Positions 51,411-60,293 of a DNA stretch of 64,000 nt are shown here, piece after piece. Position 1 is the first letter of the stretch, and the number at the start of each line of letters is the position of its first letter. A program made the position numbers and the translations under genes. The DNA lies in assembly GCA_910587505.1 (NCBI GenBank), contig CAJULD010000006.1, positions 1 through 64,000 on the forward strand. Reading direction: 5' to 3'. The notes beneath the pieces are model-generated. The model made no database searches and was not told the origin of the DNA. It was given only the letters and a program-made list of their open reading frames with translations. The DNA is from an uncultured Oscillospiraceae bacterium (GTDB taxonomy: Bacteria > Bacillota > Clostridia > Oscillospirales > Oscillospiraceae).

Positions 51411-54017
51411 TTACGTTTCTAAGGTGGAAAAATACTCCTTGAGTTTGTGGTTACACACATCCAAAATTTCCTTTTTTTCATTCTCGGAAAAAGAAACCCA
51501 CATAGGCTGGTTAATTGTGATTTCATGGCTGTCCTTATCATAGGAAACAGCTCCAATATCCGCAAACCGTTTAAAAGGATAAGCCAAAATATTGCATAGG
51601 ATATCATCGTCGGATATCTGCATATCCATATAGACACTATCCCGTTTCTCTACGATTAAATTTGCCTTGCGGCGGTTATCAAAGAACTGCCTAAAATATG
51701 ATACCAACGACCATACGCTCACAATCCCATCGTCATCAGCGTATTGCAGCAGAGCTTTTAAAAAAATCGGCTTATATGAATAGCTCATGCTCATTTTCCG
51801 GACCATGTCCAAAAATATTGTCTTGCGATTTTTTTCATCAATAACCGTCCAGCCAAACTGTTCAGCATATTGTGGAATCTTTTCTGCAAGGAAATAGTTG
51901 ACATTTCGGTTATCGCTTAATTGTTCTACGCGATCAGGAACAAGTCTTCCCTCTTGGATGTATCGTTTAATGGTTTCTCTCTGAACATTAACACACTGTA
52001 TCAATTCCGCTTGCGTCAAAAATCCGCCTATTTCCGTATCCCCCCTTGCCGGGAGATTTGCAGCAATTGGAACAGCATCCAGCAGAACTGCCGCATCTGC
52101 CAGCTGCTCTTCGGTAAAATTATCCAATAATGGATCTTCATTATCCTCCAACGAAGAATCTGCCCGAGTTGAACGTGCTTCCGAAAAAGAGGGCCAAAGA
52201 GCGATAAATTCTTTGTATAATTCTGCTTGCCGCTGCTGAATATGTACTTCGTCCCAAATTGGGTCATTTTTTGCGTGATCTACAATCTCCCGTGTAAGTA
52301 AGAGCAGCGTATTTTGTTGATATCCCGGGCGGTTTGCCCCATCGCCCTCGAGCTTTAGAGAAAATGCCGCATTCTTCAAAGACCCATTCAAACTGTTAAT
52401 CAAGAGCGTTTGATTACCAATTGAATGTACAGCCGAATCACGTAATTGTATTCCTTCCTTTGAATCTGGCGGCAAAATTACATTCCGATCCTTGATTGGC
52501 ACATCAGACCAATATTTGCTCCATTTTATCGGCATAATATGCTCCAATGTAAATTTGTATTCCAGGGCATCTACATCTATGTTTTTGCAAGCCCTTCTGT
52601 GAAGCTCAATCCAGAAGAGGATCATTTTTGAGGTCTCACCGCTTACATCAGTCAGCCGCCGTTCCATATCTAAATCTGATATGCTTGAGGTTGGATTTGC
52701 CAAATCAGAGGAAATCAGGCATTGGATGCCGTTTTTGATCATTTCATAGCACTTTTTAGTATAGTCATTTGTCCCTTTTGCAGATACTTTTCTTCTGATA
52801 ACAAATGACTCCAGAATTAAAAAGTCTTTTGCCAACTGTTTATCCGATTCATCCTGGTTAACTTCTTTTAATCGCTTGATAACATACGGATAAAACATTT
52901 GAACACCAAATCTCTGGAGGATAAGCAGCAATCGGCGAACATTTTCTTTGTACTTAAAATATTCAGTAGAATCTTCACTTTCAAGGGAATTCTTGAAATC
53001 TAAAACATACTTTTTGAAAATAATCGCATATTCTTTGATTTCTATTGCCAGGTTGAAAAGCTCATGATACCCCATACCCCGAGTGTTGCGTTCATATACA
53101 TCTTCCAGCTTTGAGAACATATCTCCTTCCTCGCCCCACTTGATACAAGCGACGCAATATAAAAGGAATTCCAGATTAGTATGTTTTACATTGCCAAATA
53201 TACGTTCGTTTTCCCATATACGTGCCGTTTTCTGCTCATCGTAGAAAATTTTATCCCAGCATTTTTCATAGATATCAGTCACTTTTTTTTGCCTGCTTCT
53301 ATCTGCTCCGGCCGTACTCAGAAAATGTTTGTATAAATTATTCTTAATAATATCCGCCGTACTCAGGTGAACGCCCGCGCGGTTGATCGTATCAAAGATG
53401 ACCTGTTCATTTACGTCTCCTTGCTTTAACTCGATCAAGACCAGGACCTTTTTATCCTTGTCAAACATTGAATTGAACAGCTGTTTTAAATCGTTGTCGC
53501 TCCAGTCCCGCAGCTCCTCCCGGTAGAACTGATAGCACTGCTCGATCCGGCTAGACCTCTCATTAATGGTATCCAAGTCGATCTCACCACATTGCGGCAG
53601 CATTCCCGCACTGATGATCTGATCATACTTCTGCTTATCAATTTGTGAATGGCAGATGCGGATTTGACTTTCTTCAAAATTGTCGGCAGCATTATCCCGA
53701 TAAAACAAGTAATTTTCAATACTATTCCGAATGCCACTGTTTGGCCTTTTGCACTCCGCTGAAAGAGAGTCATAAAGCGCTTTGGCCAGTATCGTTATCG
53801 TTGTCAGCCGCTGCTGCCCATCGATAATGGTAGACTGCTTTCCCGACTCCTCTTTCAGTATCACAGAACCCAGAAACGGAGGCGTTGCGCTTTGCTCAAA
53901 ATTTTGCAGAAGCTCCTTCCAATTGTCTTTTTTCCAAACATATCTTCTCTGAAAAAAGGGAACGACCAGTTCCTTGTACTCGCCAAAGAAATGCAGCGGT
54001 CTCGCCTCGGCTTCCAT
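51411..54017 (-). CDS. DUF262-DUF1524 restriction-type protein (SspE/GmrSD-like)
   Basis: The 868-residue protein opens with a DUF262 NTPase domain: PFFQRRYVW (~residue 23), and DGQQRLTT (~66), the key nucleotide motif of the family. The DUF1524 HNH nuclease domain has FTLEHIMP (~490) and GNQTLLINSLN (~534). A MerR-like helix-turn-helix (TQAELIQCVNVQRETIKRYIQEGRL, ~670-695) and a further C-terminal domain follow. SspE, with the same two domains, senses DNA phosphorothioates and nicks phage DNA; GmrSD cuts glucosylated DNA. ATG 54017 is favoured by AAGG spacing; ATG 54023 is an alternative. It sits 114 bases after the preceding operon gene. Confidence 0.8.
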   Translation of the reverse strand: MEAEARPLHFFGEYKELVVPFFQRRYVWKKDNWKELLQNFEQSATPPFLGSVILKEESGKQSTIIDGQQRLTTITILAKALYDSLSAECKRPNSGIRNSIENYLFYRDNAADNFEESQIRICHSQIDKQKYDQIISAGMLPQCGEIDLDTINERSSRIEQCYQFYREELRDWSDNDLKQLFNSMFDKDKKVLVLIELKQGDVNEQVIFDTINRAGVHLSTADIIKNNLYKHFLSTAGADRSRQKKVTDIYEKCWDKIFYDEQKTARIWENERIFGNVKHTNLEFLLYCVACIKWGEEGDMFSKLEDVYERNTRGMGYHELFNLAIEIKEYAIIFKKYVLDFKNSLESEDSTEYFKYKENVRRLLLILQRFGVQMFYPYVIKRLKEVNQDESDKQLAKDFLILESFVIRRKVSAKGTNDYTKKCYEMIKNGIQCLISSDLANPTSSISDLDMERRLTDVSGETSKMILFWIELHRRACKNIDVDALEYKFTLEHIMPIKWSKYWSDVPIKDRNVILPPDSKEGIQLRDSAVHSIGNQTLLINSLNGSLKNAAFSLKLEGDGANRPGYQQNTLLLLTREIVDHAKNDPIWDEVHIQQRQAELYKEFIALWPSFSEARSTRADSSLEDNEDPLLDNFTEEQLADAAVLLDAVPIAANLPARGDTEIGGFLTQAELIQCVNVQRETIKRYIQEGRLVPDRVEQLSDNRNVNYFLAEKIPQYAEQFGWTVIDEKNRKTIFLDMVRKMSMSYSYKPIFLKALLQYADDDGIVSVWSLVSYFRQFFDNRRKANLIVEKRDSVYMDMQISDDDILCNILAYPFKRFADIGAVSYDKDSHEITINQPMWVSFSENEKKEILDVCNHKLKEYFSTLET

Positions 54018-54137
54018 AAACATATACCTTCTCTCTCGTAAAGTTTATATTCTTCTATTTGTACATTGGACGCCGTTTTCCATTCGTGTATCAAAATACG
54101 GAATAGCGTCCTTTGATCGCTGACCTCGCCTCTAATG

Positions 54138-54680
54138 TTATCTTCTCAGTAGAGTTTCAATATCTACTGACAGCTCGTCCACGGACTGTTCATCCTTAAA
54201 CTCGCGTACAAATTCGAACATCTTCATCATAAAGTCATCGTCTGTTACGCAATTTTGGACAAAGGTTTCGTATAGCACTTCTAAGCCACCTAAGAAATAG
54301 GCGGTATAGAATTCCATTCCCTTTTTGATGGTCTCTTCATTGCCTCCGTCCCGAAAGGCACGGTTTATTTTTTCCTCATTTGACAGGCCCTCACTGTCGT
54401 CTGTCAGCAATATCAGGCGGTAAATATACTTCAATTTGGATGCGTTTTTAATTTGGACCTCCGCCAGCATACCTGCGGTATCCCTGGACTCATCCGAAGG
54501 ATCCAAATACGCTTTTCTTCCATTCAGCAGTCCGATAATCGGCGCGGTCATATAGACATGAATATAGTTTTCAAATATTTTGAAATTACTGCTCGTCTCA
54601 ACAGCGTTTCCGGGAAGCTGCGTCAAGGCCTTCCAGTAGGTAGCATATTTTCCATGAATTTGCATATCCTTATCAAACAT
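54138..54680 (-). CDS. Unrecognised protein at the DndE position
   Basis: The 180-residue protein is mostly helical with no motif I can name. Its middle contains 'IHVYMTAPIIGLLNGRKAYLD', and its C-terminal third is strongly acidic. Its start overlaps the DndD-like stop by eight bases, so it is surely part of that operon. In dnd loci, DndE (~110 residues, DNA-binding) often follows DndD, but the characteristic DndE pattern is not visible here. It is either a very divergent DndE replacement or a new subunit. Confidence 0.6.
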   Translation of the reverse strand: MFDKDMQIHGKYATYWKALTQLPGNAVETSSNFKIFENYIHVYMTAPIIGLLNGRKAYLDPSDESRDTAGMLAEVQIKNASKLKYIYRLILLTDDSEGLSNEEKINRAFRDGGNEETIKKGMEFYTAYFLGGLEVLYETFVQNCVTDDDFMMKMFEFVREFKDEQSVDELSVDIETLLRR

Positions 54681-56646
54681 CGTTTGCCACCCTCTTTATG
54701 TGTGTTATGGTATCGATCTCTTTTCCGTCCGCATCCAGATCCTTCTCAATACGATAAGAGCATCCTACAACAGGAGCCATAATCTCCGATGCGGGTTCCC
54801 AATCCTTCTGCATGACAGCGATGATGACCTGCTCTGCTGAGACAGGCAGAATCTTTGATATGTTCTTTATGTGGGTCTCATCGACATTTGAAAACGGCGC
54901 GTCCATCACAAGGGGATAGTATTGCGGTCCAATGTCCGCTTCCTTCGCTTTGCCGGAAGCAAGCGACTCCTTCGCCAGATCTACCAGGCCGGCGACAAAG
55001 GCGAAACTTTTTACCACTCTTAGCCCATCCGATTCTTCTGTTGTTACATCGATGTATTTGACCCGATATTTTTCGTCAATCGTGACGGTCCTGTTTCCGT
55101 GGTACATCAAACTGAAATTATCGTTGACCCGCTTCTCCAGTTCTCCCCGCACAGAGCTTTCACGGGTCTTATATGCCTCTTCGATCCATTCCAAGACAGC
55201 TTTGGCATATTCGATATTCAGTTTAATTTTTGCGTTTTTCTGATTTGCTTTTCCAAAAACGTCTAAAGCATTTTCAAGGCTTCTGATGTCTTTTTTGCAG
55301 GCGCCAATTGTCTCGATGAGGTCCGTTTTTTGCCGTTCAAATTCCTTCAGCCATTCTACTGCGTTTTGATAATTTTTTTCAAACTCTGCAACGCTCTTTG
55401 CGCCTTTCAGCCGTTCATTCAGTGCCTTTTGCTCGTCTGTTCGGAAACTCAATTCCCGCTGATCGTTCCGTAACGCCATAAATCCCTCGTCGATGGAACG
55501 ATAGTAGTCCTCAGAAGAAGAAATATACTCCAAAGCCTGTTCCCGATATCTTCTTGAAAGGCTGCCAATGGACTCCGGAGGTTGTTTGGCACGTTCGGCC
55601 AGCAAATGTTTCTCAGCGGCCGAGCCTTCGGAAATACATGTTCCGCAAATGCAGATACCGCGCTTTAAAATATAGTCGATAGACGCCCCGGACATTTCCG
55701 GGACGCTCTCCGTCTCATCGCCCATCTGGTTCAGCAATTCAGCCGCTTGCCGCAAGAGAGGCAGACTGAAGAAGGCAAACGCATTCCGGCTGAACAGGGA
55801 AACCAGGTCTTTTTTGTCCTTTTCAATCCGATTTGTAAGGCTTTTGATGATCGTGTTCAATTGCTCCCTGCGCTGTTGGTTCTCGGCAGTTTCCTCATTT
55901 GCACGAAGCAACGCCGCGTATTTTTCTTTTTCCGCTTGATAGTACTCTATTTGCTCTCCTATGTCCGCCAGCTTGTCTTCACATTCTTTTTTTCGTCGGT
56001 TGGCATCTTCCAGCTTTTTCTGTGTGTCGGCCGCCTCCTGATCACCAGAAAAATCCATGCTTTTTTTCAGTTTATTGATGACAGAGCGCAAATGGGCCAT
56101 CGCATTGTAAAGAACGTCCAATCCCATCAGTCCTTTTACAGACGACTCGATATCCTCCCGGCTGCTGATGCTGCCAATTCGTTCGCCGCCGAAGAAAAAA
56201 TAATTTGACAGCGCCTTTGGAAGGATGCGTTCAATATTTGCGCTAAACTCACTCCCGATTCTGGTCCTGGTCTGCCCATCAGGCTGGAGATAAACGATGC
56301 TCGGTTCCATTGAAGACGGGTGGACACTGCTGCCCGTGGAGGTATAAATTTGCTTGCGCGAAATTTCGTACTCTATGCCGTTATGTTCGAGAACCAATGT
56401 GCCCCGCACGGCCTGTGTATCCCCGGCCTGCATATTGTCGGCAACATTTTTATTTAACAGGATTTTGTCGTCAAACTCATTTTTGTTATATAGTATCCAT
56501 TCAAATGCACGGATCAGGGTGGTTTTTCCGGACGTATTCACACCAATCAGTACGGTTACGTTCTTCTCCTTGTCTATAGAAAAGGATATCTCCTGGGTCC
56601 CGATATACTGCCTGAAATTGTGAAAAATCAGCTTTTTGATCAGCAC
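54673..56646 (-). CDS. dndD: DndD-like SMC-family ATPase
   Basis: The 657-residue protein has Walker A GVNTSGKT (35-42) in the N-terminal IIxNFRQY context. The typical DndD segment YFFFGGERI (~149-157) follows, then long coiled coils with a central hook CICGTC (332-337), and Walker B near ~600 (LVMDAPFSNVDETHI). DndD provides ATP-driven DNA remodelling for phosphorothioate insertion; SspD has a similar role. Other SMC-like defence ATPases cannot be fully excluded, but the FFFGGE segment and neighbours favour DndD. The GTG start at 56646 follows GGTGG and overlaps the small upstream gene. Confidence 0.75.
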   Translation of the reverse strand: MLIKKLIFHNFRQYIGTQEISFSIDKEKNVTVLIGVNTSGKTTLIRAFEWILYNKNEFDDKILLNKNVADNMQAGDTQAVRGTLVLEHNGIEYEISRKQIYTSTGSSVHPSSMEPSIVYLQPDGQTRTRIGSEFSANIERILPKALSNYFFFGGERIGSISSREDIESSVKGLMGLDVLYNAMAHLRSVINKLKKSMDFSGDQEAADTQKKLEDANRRKKECEDKLADIGEQIEYYQAEKEKYAALLRANEETAENQQRREQLNTIIKSLTNRIEKDKKDLVSLFSRNAFAFFSLPLLRQAAELLNQMGDETESVPEMSGASIDYILKRGICICGTCISEGSAAEKHLLAERAKQPPESIGSLSRRYREQALEYISSSEDYYRSIDEGFMALRNDQRELSFRTDEQKALNERLKGAKSVAEFEKNYQNAVEWLKEFERQKTDLIETIGACKKDIRSLENALDVFGKANQKNAKIKLNIEYAKAVLEWIEEAYKTRESSVRGELEKRVNDNFSLMYHGNRTVTIDEKYRVKYIDVTTEESDGLRVVKSFAFVAGLVDLAKESLASGKAKEADIGPQYYPLVMDAPFSNVDETHIKNISKILPVSAEQVIIAVMQKDWEPASEIMAPVVGCSYRIEKDLDADGKEIDTITHIKRVANDV

Positions 56647-56795
56647 TTTCCGTCCACCACCTTTTCGATATATTTTCGGATGTTTTCAATAATCGTATCG
56701 CCAGGATCTTTATTGATGATGTTGCTTTTTTCAATTTCAATCACTTTCACTTTAATCAGATTGAGCTTCCTCTCGTCCAATTTCGGTTCACTCAT
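56640..56795 (-). CDS. 51-residue protein in the defence operon
   Basis: The 51-residue open frame runs from ATG 56795 to TGA 56640 (MSEPKLDERKLNLIKVKVIEIEK..., ending IRKYIEKVVDGKC). It overlaps the helicase stop by eight bases and the DndD-like start by seven, so it is coupled on both sides. It is charged and likely helical, and ends in a Cys. The size and coupling suggest a small adaptor for the helicase or the ATPase. I do not recognise a family. Confidence 0.6.
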   Translation of the reverse strand: MSEPKLDERKLNLIKVKVIEIEKSNIINKDPGDTIIENIRKYIEKVVDGKC

Positions 56796-58950
56796 CAAAA
56801 TAATCCTCCTCTCTTACGGTATCTAATCCGTATGCGTCCGACAGTTCTTTGACTAACTTGTCCGCCTCTGAGGGATTCTTCGACAATTCTCCAAATTCCT
56901 TCATGCGGATGACTTCCTTCCTCACCAGAGATAAATCCAATTTCGCCGTGTCGCTGCCAGCGTCTATATCACAAAAAGGGACTGGCAAGGTGATGAAATC
57001 ATAGATTGTGGCGAAAGATTTTCCCGGAGACTTTCTGAGCACACGTCCCCGCCGCTGGATATACTCCCTTGGATTCGTACTGCTGGCAAGAATAAACGCC
57101 GTTTGGATAGTCGGAATATTGACACCTTCATCTAAGCATTTTATTGCGACCATCACTTGATAGGGGGTGGTTTCCGCAAATTGCCGTTTGATTTGCTCCC
57201 GCTCTGCTGCGGATTCCGAGGAGGTAAAATGCGTCACTTTCATTCCAAGCTCAATTCCCAACATTTTGGAAACAGAAACAATCTGCCGCTCGCCCGTTTC
57301 ATCATTATCTGAGCTATCTGAGGAAAAATCGCCGCTTCTTGCCGTGCCGCAATATACAAGGATATGTGCGTCGTTTTTATAAGGTTCCATCAGCTTTCTC
57401 AGCAATTCAATCTTTCCGGATGCGCCCGCCACAATCCTTGCCCGCTCAATCAGAAGCTTCTTTCCGAGTTCTGTGACTTCAAAAGTACCGTTAGCCTGTT
57501 TGTGACACTGCTTCGCAATTTTTTTGGAAAGCTCCCGATACGTCTGCAACTCGCCGCTTGTCAAACAGACAACTTTGGGGTAGTAATAATATGGAGTTAG
57601 TTTATTCTCTCGTATCGCACGGTCGAGCCCATACTCGATACATTTTTCTCCAAAGTAGCGATAGAGCGTCTGTGTGCCCAAATCATCACCATAGCGTTCA
57701 AGGGTTGCCGAAAGTGCCAGCCGGTATGCAAATTTAGGATTCAGCATCCGGCCTAAATTGGGCGCCCCAAAATTATGGGCTTCATCGACCAACAACAGGG
57801 TATCCTTTCCCAGTTTGTCGAGCTGGGACTGAACGTAGTCTGAAGCATATGTCGCATTCGTTGTCACAAAGCAAAACACATCGATTACGCCCAGCTTAAA
57901 GTCAAAAATGTCGTTAGCAAGCCGTTTCTTCCAATCCCTCTGCTTTGACGCGGAGTAGCCGATAGTAGGCCGCATATTAAATCGTAAAATGTCCTCTACC
58001 CACTGCTCTACCAAGTGCTGATAGGGGCAGACAATAATGGTCGCCATGCGTTTCCGGTCATGAAACAGACGAACAATTGCTCCTAATCCTGTGTAAGTTT
58101 TTCCTGTGCCTGTTGCCATGTCGAAGATACCTTGGTAATGATTTTCCGCCCATCGGTCAATGGCGCCGACTTGATATGGATGCAAGGACACTCCCTTGGG
58201 AAACAACGGAATTCCTGCAACAGGTGACACAATTTCTAGCGCATTTTCAAGCTCGATTTGGTCCAAGGCCAAGTTCATGGTATCTCTTTGATAGGAAATT
58301 AACTTGTCTTTGACGATAGCGGGGAATTCGACCACGGATATGCTCGGCTCTCTATTGGCCCAGAGGGAGTCGAAATCCCGCTCTAAGTCAAACACCCTCT
58401 GTTGGTCTGCCATTATGAGGGAATTAAAGACCACAATGGATTCATAGTTGTTGTGAAACGCATTAACGGTCTCATTCATGGAGCCGGTAAAAGCCACCCC
58501 ATTTCCGGCCTCATCGTATAAGAGACCGATTTTCTCATGATACATGCCGGTTATATTTTGGGGAGGGGTAAACGCGACTTTGATTTCCAGTGTTCCGTTT
58601 GCGACCAACGTAGCCAGCCAGTTAAGTCGCTCTTTTTCTGAGGCATCTCTCGGCTCATGAAATTCTCGGAGCAGAGAATCCTCAATCACCTTTCGTGTAT
58701 CATATCCCCGTTGGATTGCCGCAATATCTTCTGCAGAAAGTAAGGGGGAGACAATGAATTTGATTTTGCCGCCGTTCCTAATCAAGCCGGAAATCCCTTT
58801 AGAAAGTTCAATTAGTGCGGTAGAAGAGAAAAATCCCACCGCTCGCTTATAAAGTACAGATTCTTTGAGGATAGGAACATAGAATTCGCGGACGATATCA
58901 TGCTTATTGGTTTTGTAACTGCGCAGGATATCCAACGTTTCATATCCCAT
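56788..58950 (-). CDS. PLD-domain DEAD/DEAH helicase (restriction-type)
   Basis: The 720-residue protein has an N-terminal phospholipase D-like domain with one HKD motif (His138, Lys140, Asp146, then GSMN at 156-159), used as a nuclease in many restriction systems. An SF2 helicase follows, with Walker A ATGTGKT (279-285), DEAH (389-392) and motif VI QRRGRVLRKSPGK (~635-650). A related helicase family is linked to Dnd restriction. It probably acts on unmodified or modified DNA with the other gene products. ATG 58950 is preceded by AGGTGAA. A single HKD copy implies dimerisation for activity. Confidence 0.8.
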   Translation of the reverse strand: MGYETLDILRSYKTNKHDIVREFYVPILKESVLYKRAVGFFSSTALIELSKGISGLIRNGGKIKFIVSPLLSAEDIAAIQRGYDTRKVIEDSLLREFHEPRDASEKERLNWLATLVANGTLEIKVAFTPPQNITGMYHEKIGLLYDEAGNGVAFTGSMNETVNAFHNNYESIVVFNSLIMADQQRVFDLERDFDSLWANREPSISVVEFPAIVKDKLISYQRDTMNLALDQIELENALEIVSPVAGIPLFPKGVSLHPYQVGAIDRWAENHYQGIFDMATGTGKTYTGLGAIVRLFHDRKRMATIIVCPYQHLVEQWVEDILRFNMRPTIGYSASKQRDWKKRLANDIFDFKLGVIDVFCFVTTNATYASDYVQSQLDKLGKDTLLLVDEAHNFGAPNLGRMLNPKFAYRLALSATLERYGDDLGTQTLYRYFGEKCIEYGLDRAIRENKLTPYYYYPKVVCLTSGELQTYRELSKKIAKQCHKQANGTFEVTELGKKLLIERARIVAGASGKIELLRKLMEPYKNDAHILVYCGTARSGDFSSDSSDNDETGERQIVSVSKMLGIELGMKVTHFTSSESAAEREQIKRQFAETTPYQVMVAIKCLDEGVNIPTIQTAFILASSTNPREYIQRRGRVLRKSPGKSFATIYDFITLPVPFCDIDAGSDTAKLDLSLVRKEVIRMKEFGELSKNPSEADKLVKELSDAYGLDTVREEDYFDE

Positions 58951-58961
58951 TCCAATTCACC

Positions 58962-59159
58962 TCATGCAATCAGCTGATACGCCATTCCTGCAAGAGCCGC
59001 CTGTGCCCTCACCAAATCATCAGCACTGGCCTGTACGCATACACCGCAGTACGCTTTATCTTGCACTGGGGTCGGAACAATCTCCAGCGGTATGCCCTTT
59101 GCCTGTATGCGCTCTTCCGCCGCAAATACATCAGAGGTTTTATAAAACACAAAATACAC
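58962..59159 (-). CDS. DUF3343 putative Se/S-carrier-like protein
   Basis: The 65-residue protein (MYFVFYKTSDVFAAEERIQAKGIPLEIVPTP...) matches the DUF3343 fold, which in other genomes accompanies cysteine desulfurases or selenium enzymes. It has a CxxC pair in 'DKAYCGVCVQA' that could take a persulfide. It is joined to the cysteine desulfurase stop and lies 11 bases before the helicase. The start is a GTG at 59159. A sulfur relay from desulfurase to the DndC-like enzyme is the simplest reading. Confidence 0.75.
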   Translation of the reverse strand: MYFVFYKTSDVFAAEERIQAKGIPLEIVPTPVQDKAYCGVCVQASADDLVRAQAALAGMAYQLIA

Positions 59160-60278
59160 TCAGATTTCTCCTATCACACGAATAAACTCGTCGATTTCTT
59201 CCGCTGTATTAAAAGAATTGATGCTTACCCGCACAGCGCCGGTTTCCACAGTACCAATCGCTTTGTGTGCAAGTATCGCGCAGTGCATTCCTCCCCGGAC
59301 GCATATTTTGTGCTGGTCAAGATATCGCACAACGTCGCTGGAGGCTATGCCTTTTATATTAAAGCACAGTGTCGAGACACGGGCATGGTCCGCGTTATAC
59401 AGTATGACCCGATCCATGTGCCGAAGCCCTTTAAGCAAGCGGTCAAGTAAAAATGCCTCCTGCCTGCGCATTTTATCTTGGTGCTCCAGAATGTACTCTG
59501 CGGAACATTTAAGAGACCAAATTGCCGGCATATTCAAGGTGCCCGCTTCGTAGGAATCTGGATACGCTTCGGGATTTGTATAGCTCTCCCCGTGGATCCC
59601 CGTCCCACCCTGTATTAATGGAGCAATACGCAGGGGACTTGCTGTAATCAATCCTCCGACGCCAGGCATTGCGAACAGATCCTTGTGTCCTGTAAACGCA
59701 AGCGCGTCTATACCATCGGCCTGCATATGCAAAAGATGTTTTCCCCCGCCTTGCGAGGCGTCTACAAACACAAACAGATTATGACGATGCGCCGCTTCTG
59801 CCAGCTGCCTGCGAAACACCAGCTGTCCCGTTAAATTGCTGGCTAGAGTCAAAGCGATCATCTTTGTATCTGGCGTAATATAGTCTTCCAGTTTCGGTTC
59901 ATCTGAGCCACAGACTTCCTCCGGCAAGACAGTATAGCCGATGACGCCCTGCTCCTTCAAGCGATGCAGAGGACGAAGCACTGCATTGTGCTCAAAAGGA
60001 CTTATTAGCACATGGTCATTTGCCGACAAGAAACCGCGAAGAAACAGGTTTATCGCTTCTGTAGAGTTCTTTGTAAAAATGACATTTGCTGGATCGTCTG
60101 CGCCAAAAAAAGCTGCCAGGGTCTTCCTGGATTGGTAAAGCATCCTGGACGCTTGAATCGCTAACTCATGGCTGCCGCGGCCGGGGCTTGTTCCGATCTC
60201 TCTCATATAGGAATTAAATGCCTCATATACAACTTCCGGCTTGGGTCTGGATGTCGCAGCATTATCAAAATAAATCAT
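59160..60278 (-). CDS. Cysteine desulfurase, DndA-like role
   Basis: The 372-residue fold-type I PLP enzyme has the internal-aldimine Lys in ALAFTGHKDLFAM, the PLP-binding 'VFVDASQGGG' and the active-site Cys in RGGMHCAILAH. The sequence is closest in type to the desulfurase group paired with DUF3343 and selenium-dependent molybdenum hydroxylases (EF2568 type), rather than to classical DndA/IscS. It would deliver sulfur to the DndC-like protein. It begins 16 bases after the DndC-like stop; AGAGG precedes ATG 60278. Confidence 0.85.
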   Translation of the reverse strand: MIYFDNAATSRPKPEVVYEAFNSYMREIGTSPGRGSHELAIQASRMLYQSRKTLAAFFGADDPANVIFTKNSTEAINLFLRGFLSANDHVLISPFEHNAVLRPLHRLKEQGVIGYTVLPEEVCGSDEPKLEDYITPDTKMIALTLASNLTGQLVFRRQLAEAAHRHNLFVFVDASQGGGKHLLHMQADGIDALAFTGHKDLFAMPGVGGLITASPLRIAPLIQGGTGIHGESYTNPEAYPDSYEAGTLNMPAIWSLKCSAEYILEHQDKMRRQEAFLLDRLLKGLRHMDRVILYNADHARVSTLCFNIKGIASSDVVRYLDQHKICVRGGMHCAILAHKAIGTVETGAVRVSINSFNTAEEIDEFIRVIGEI

Positions 60279-60293
60279 ATTTCAATCCTCTAA

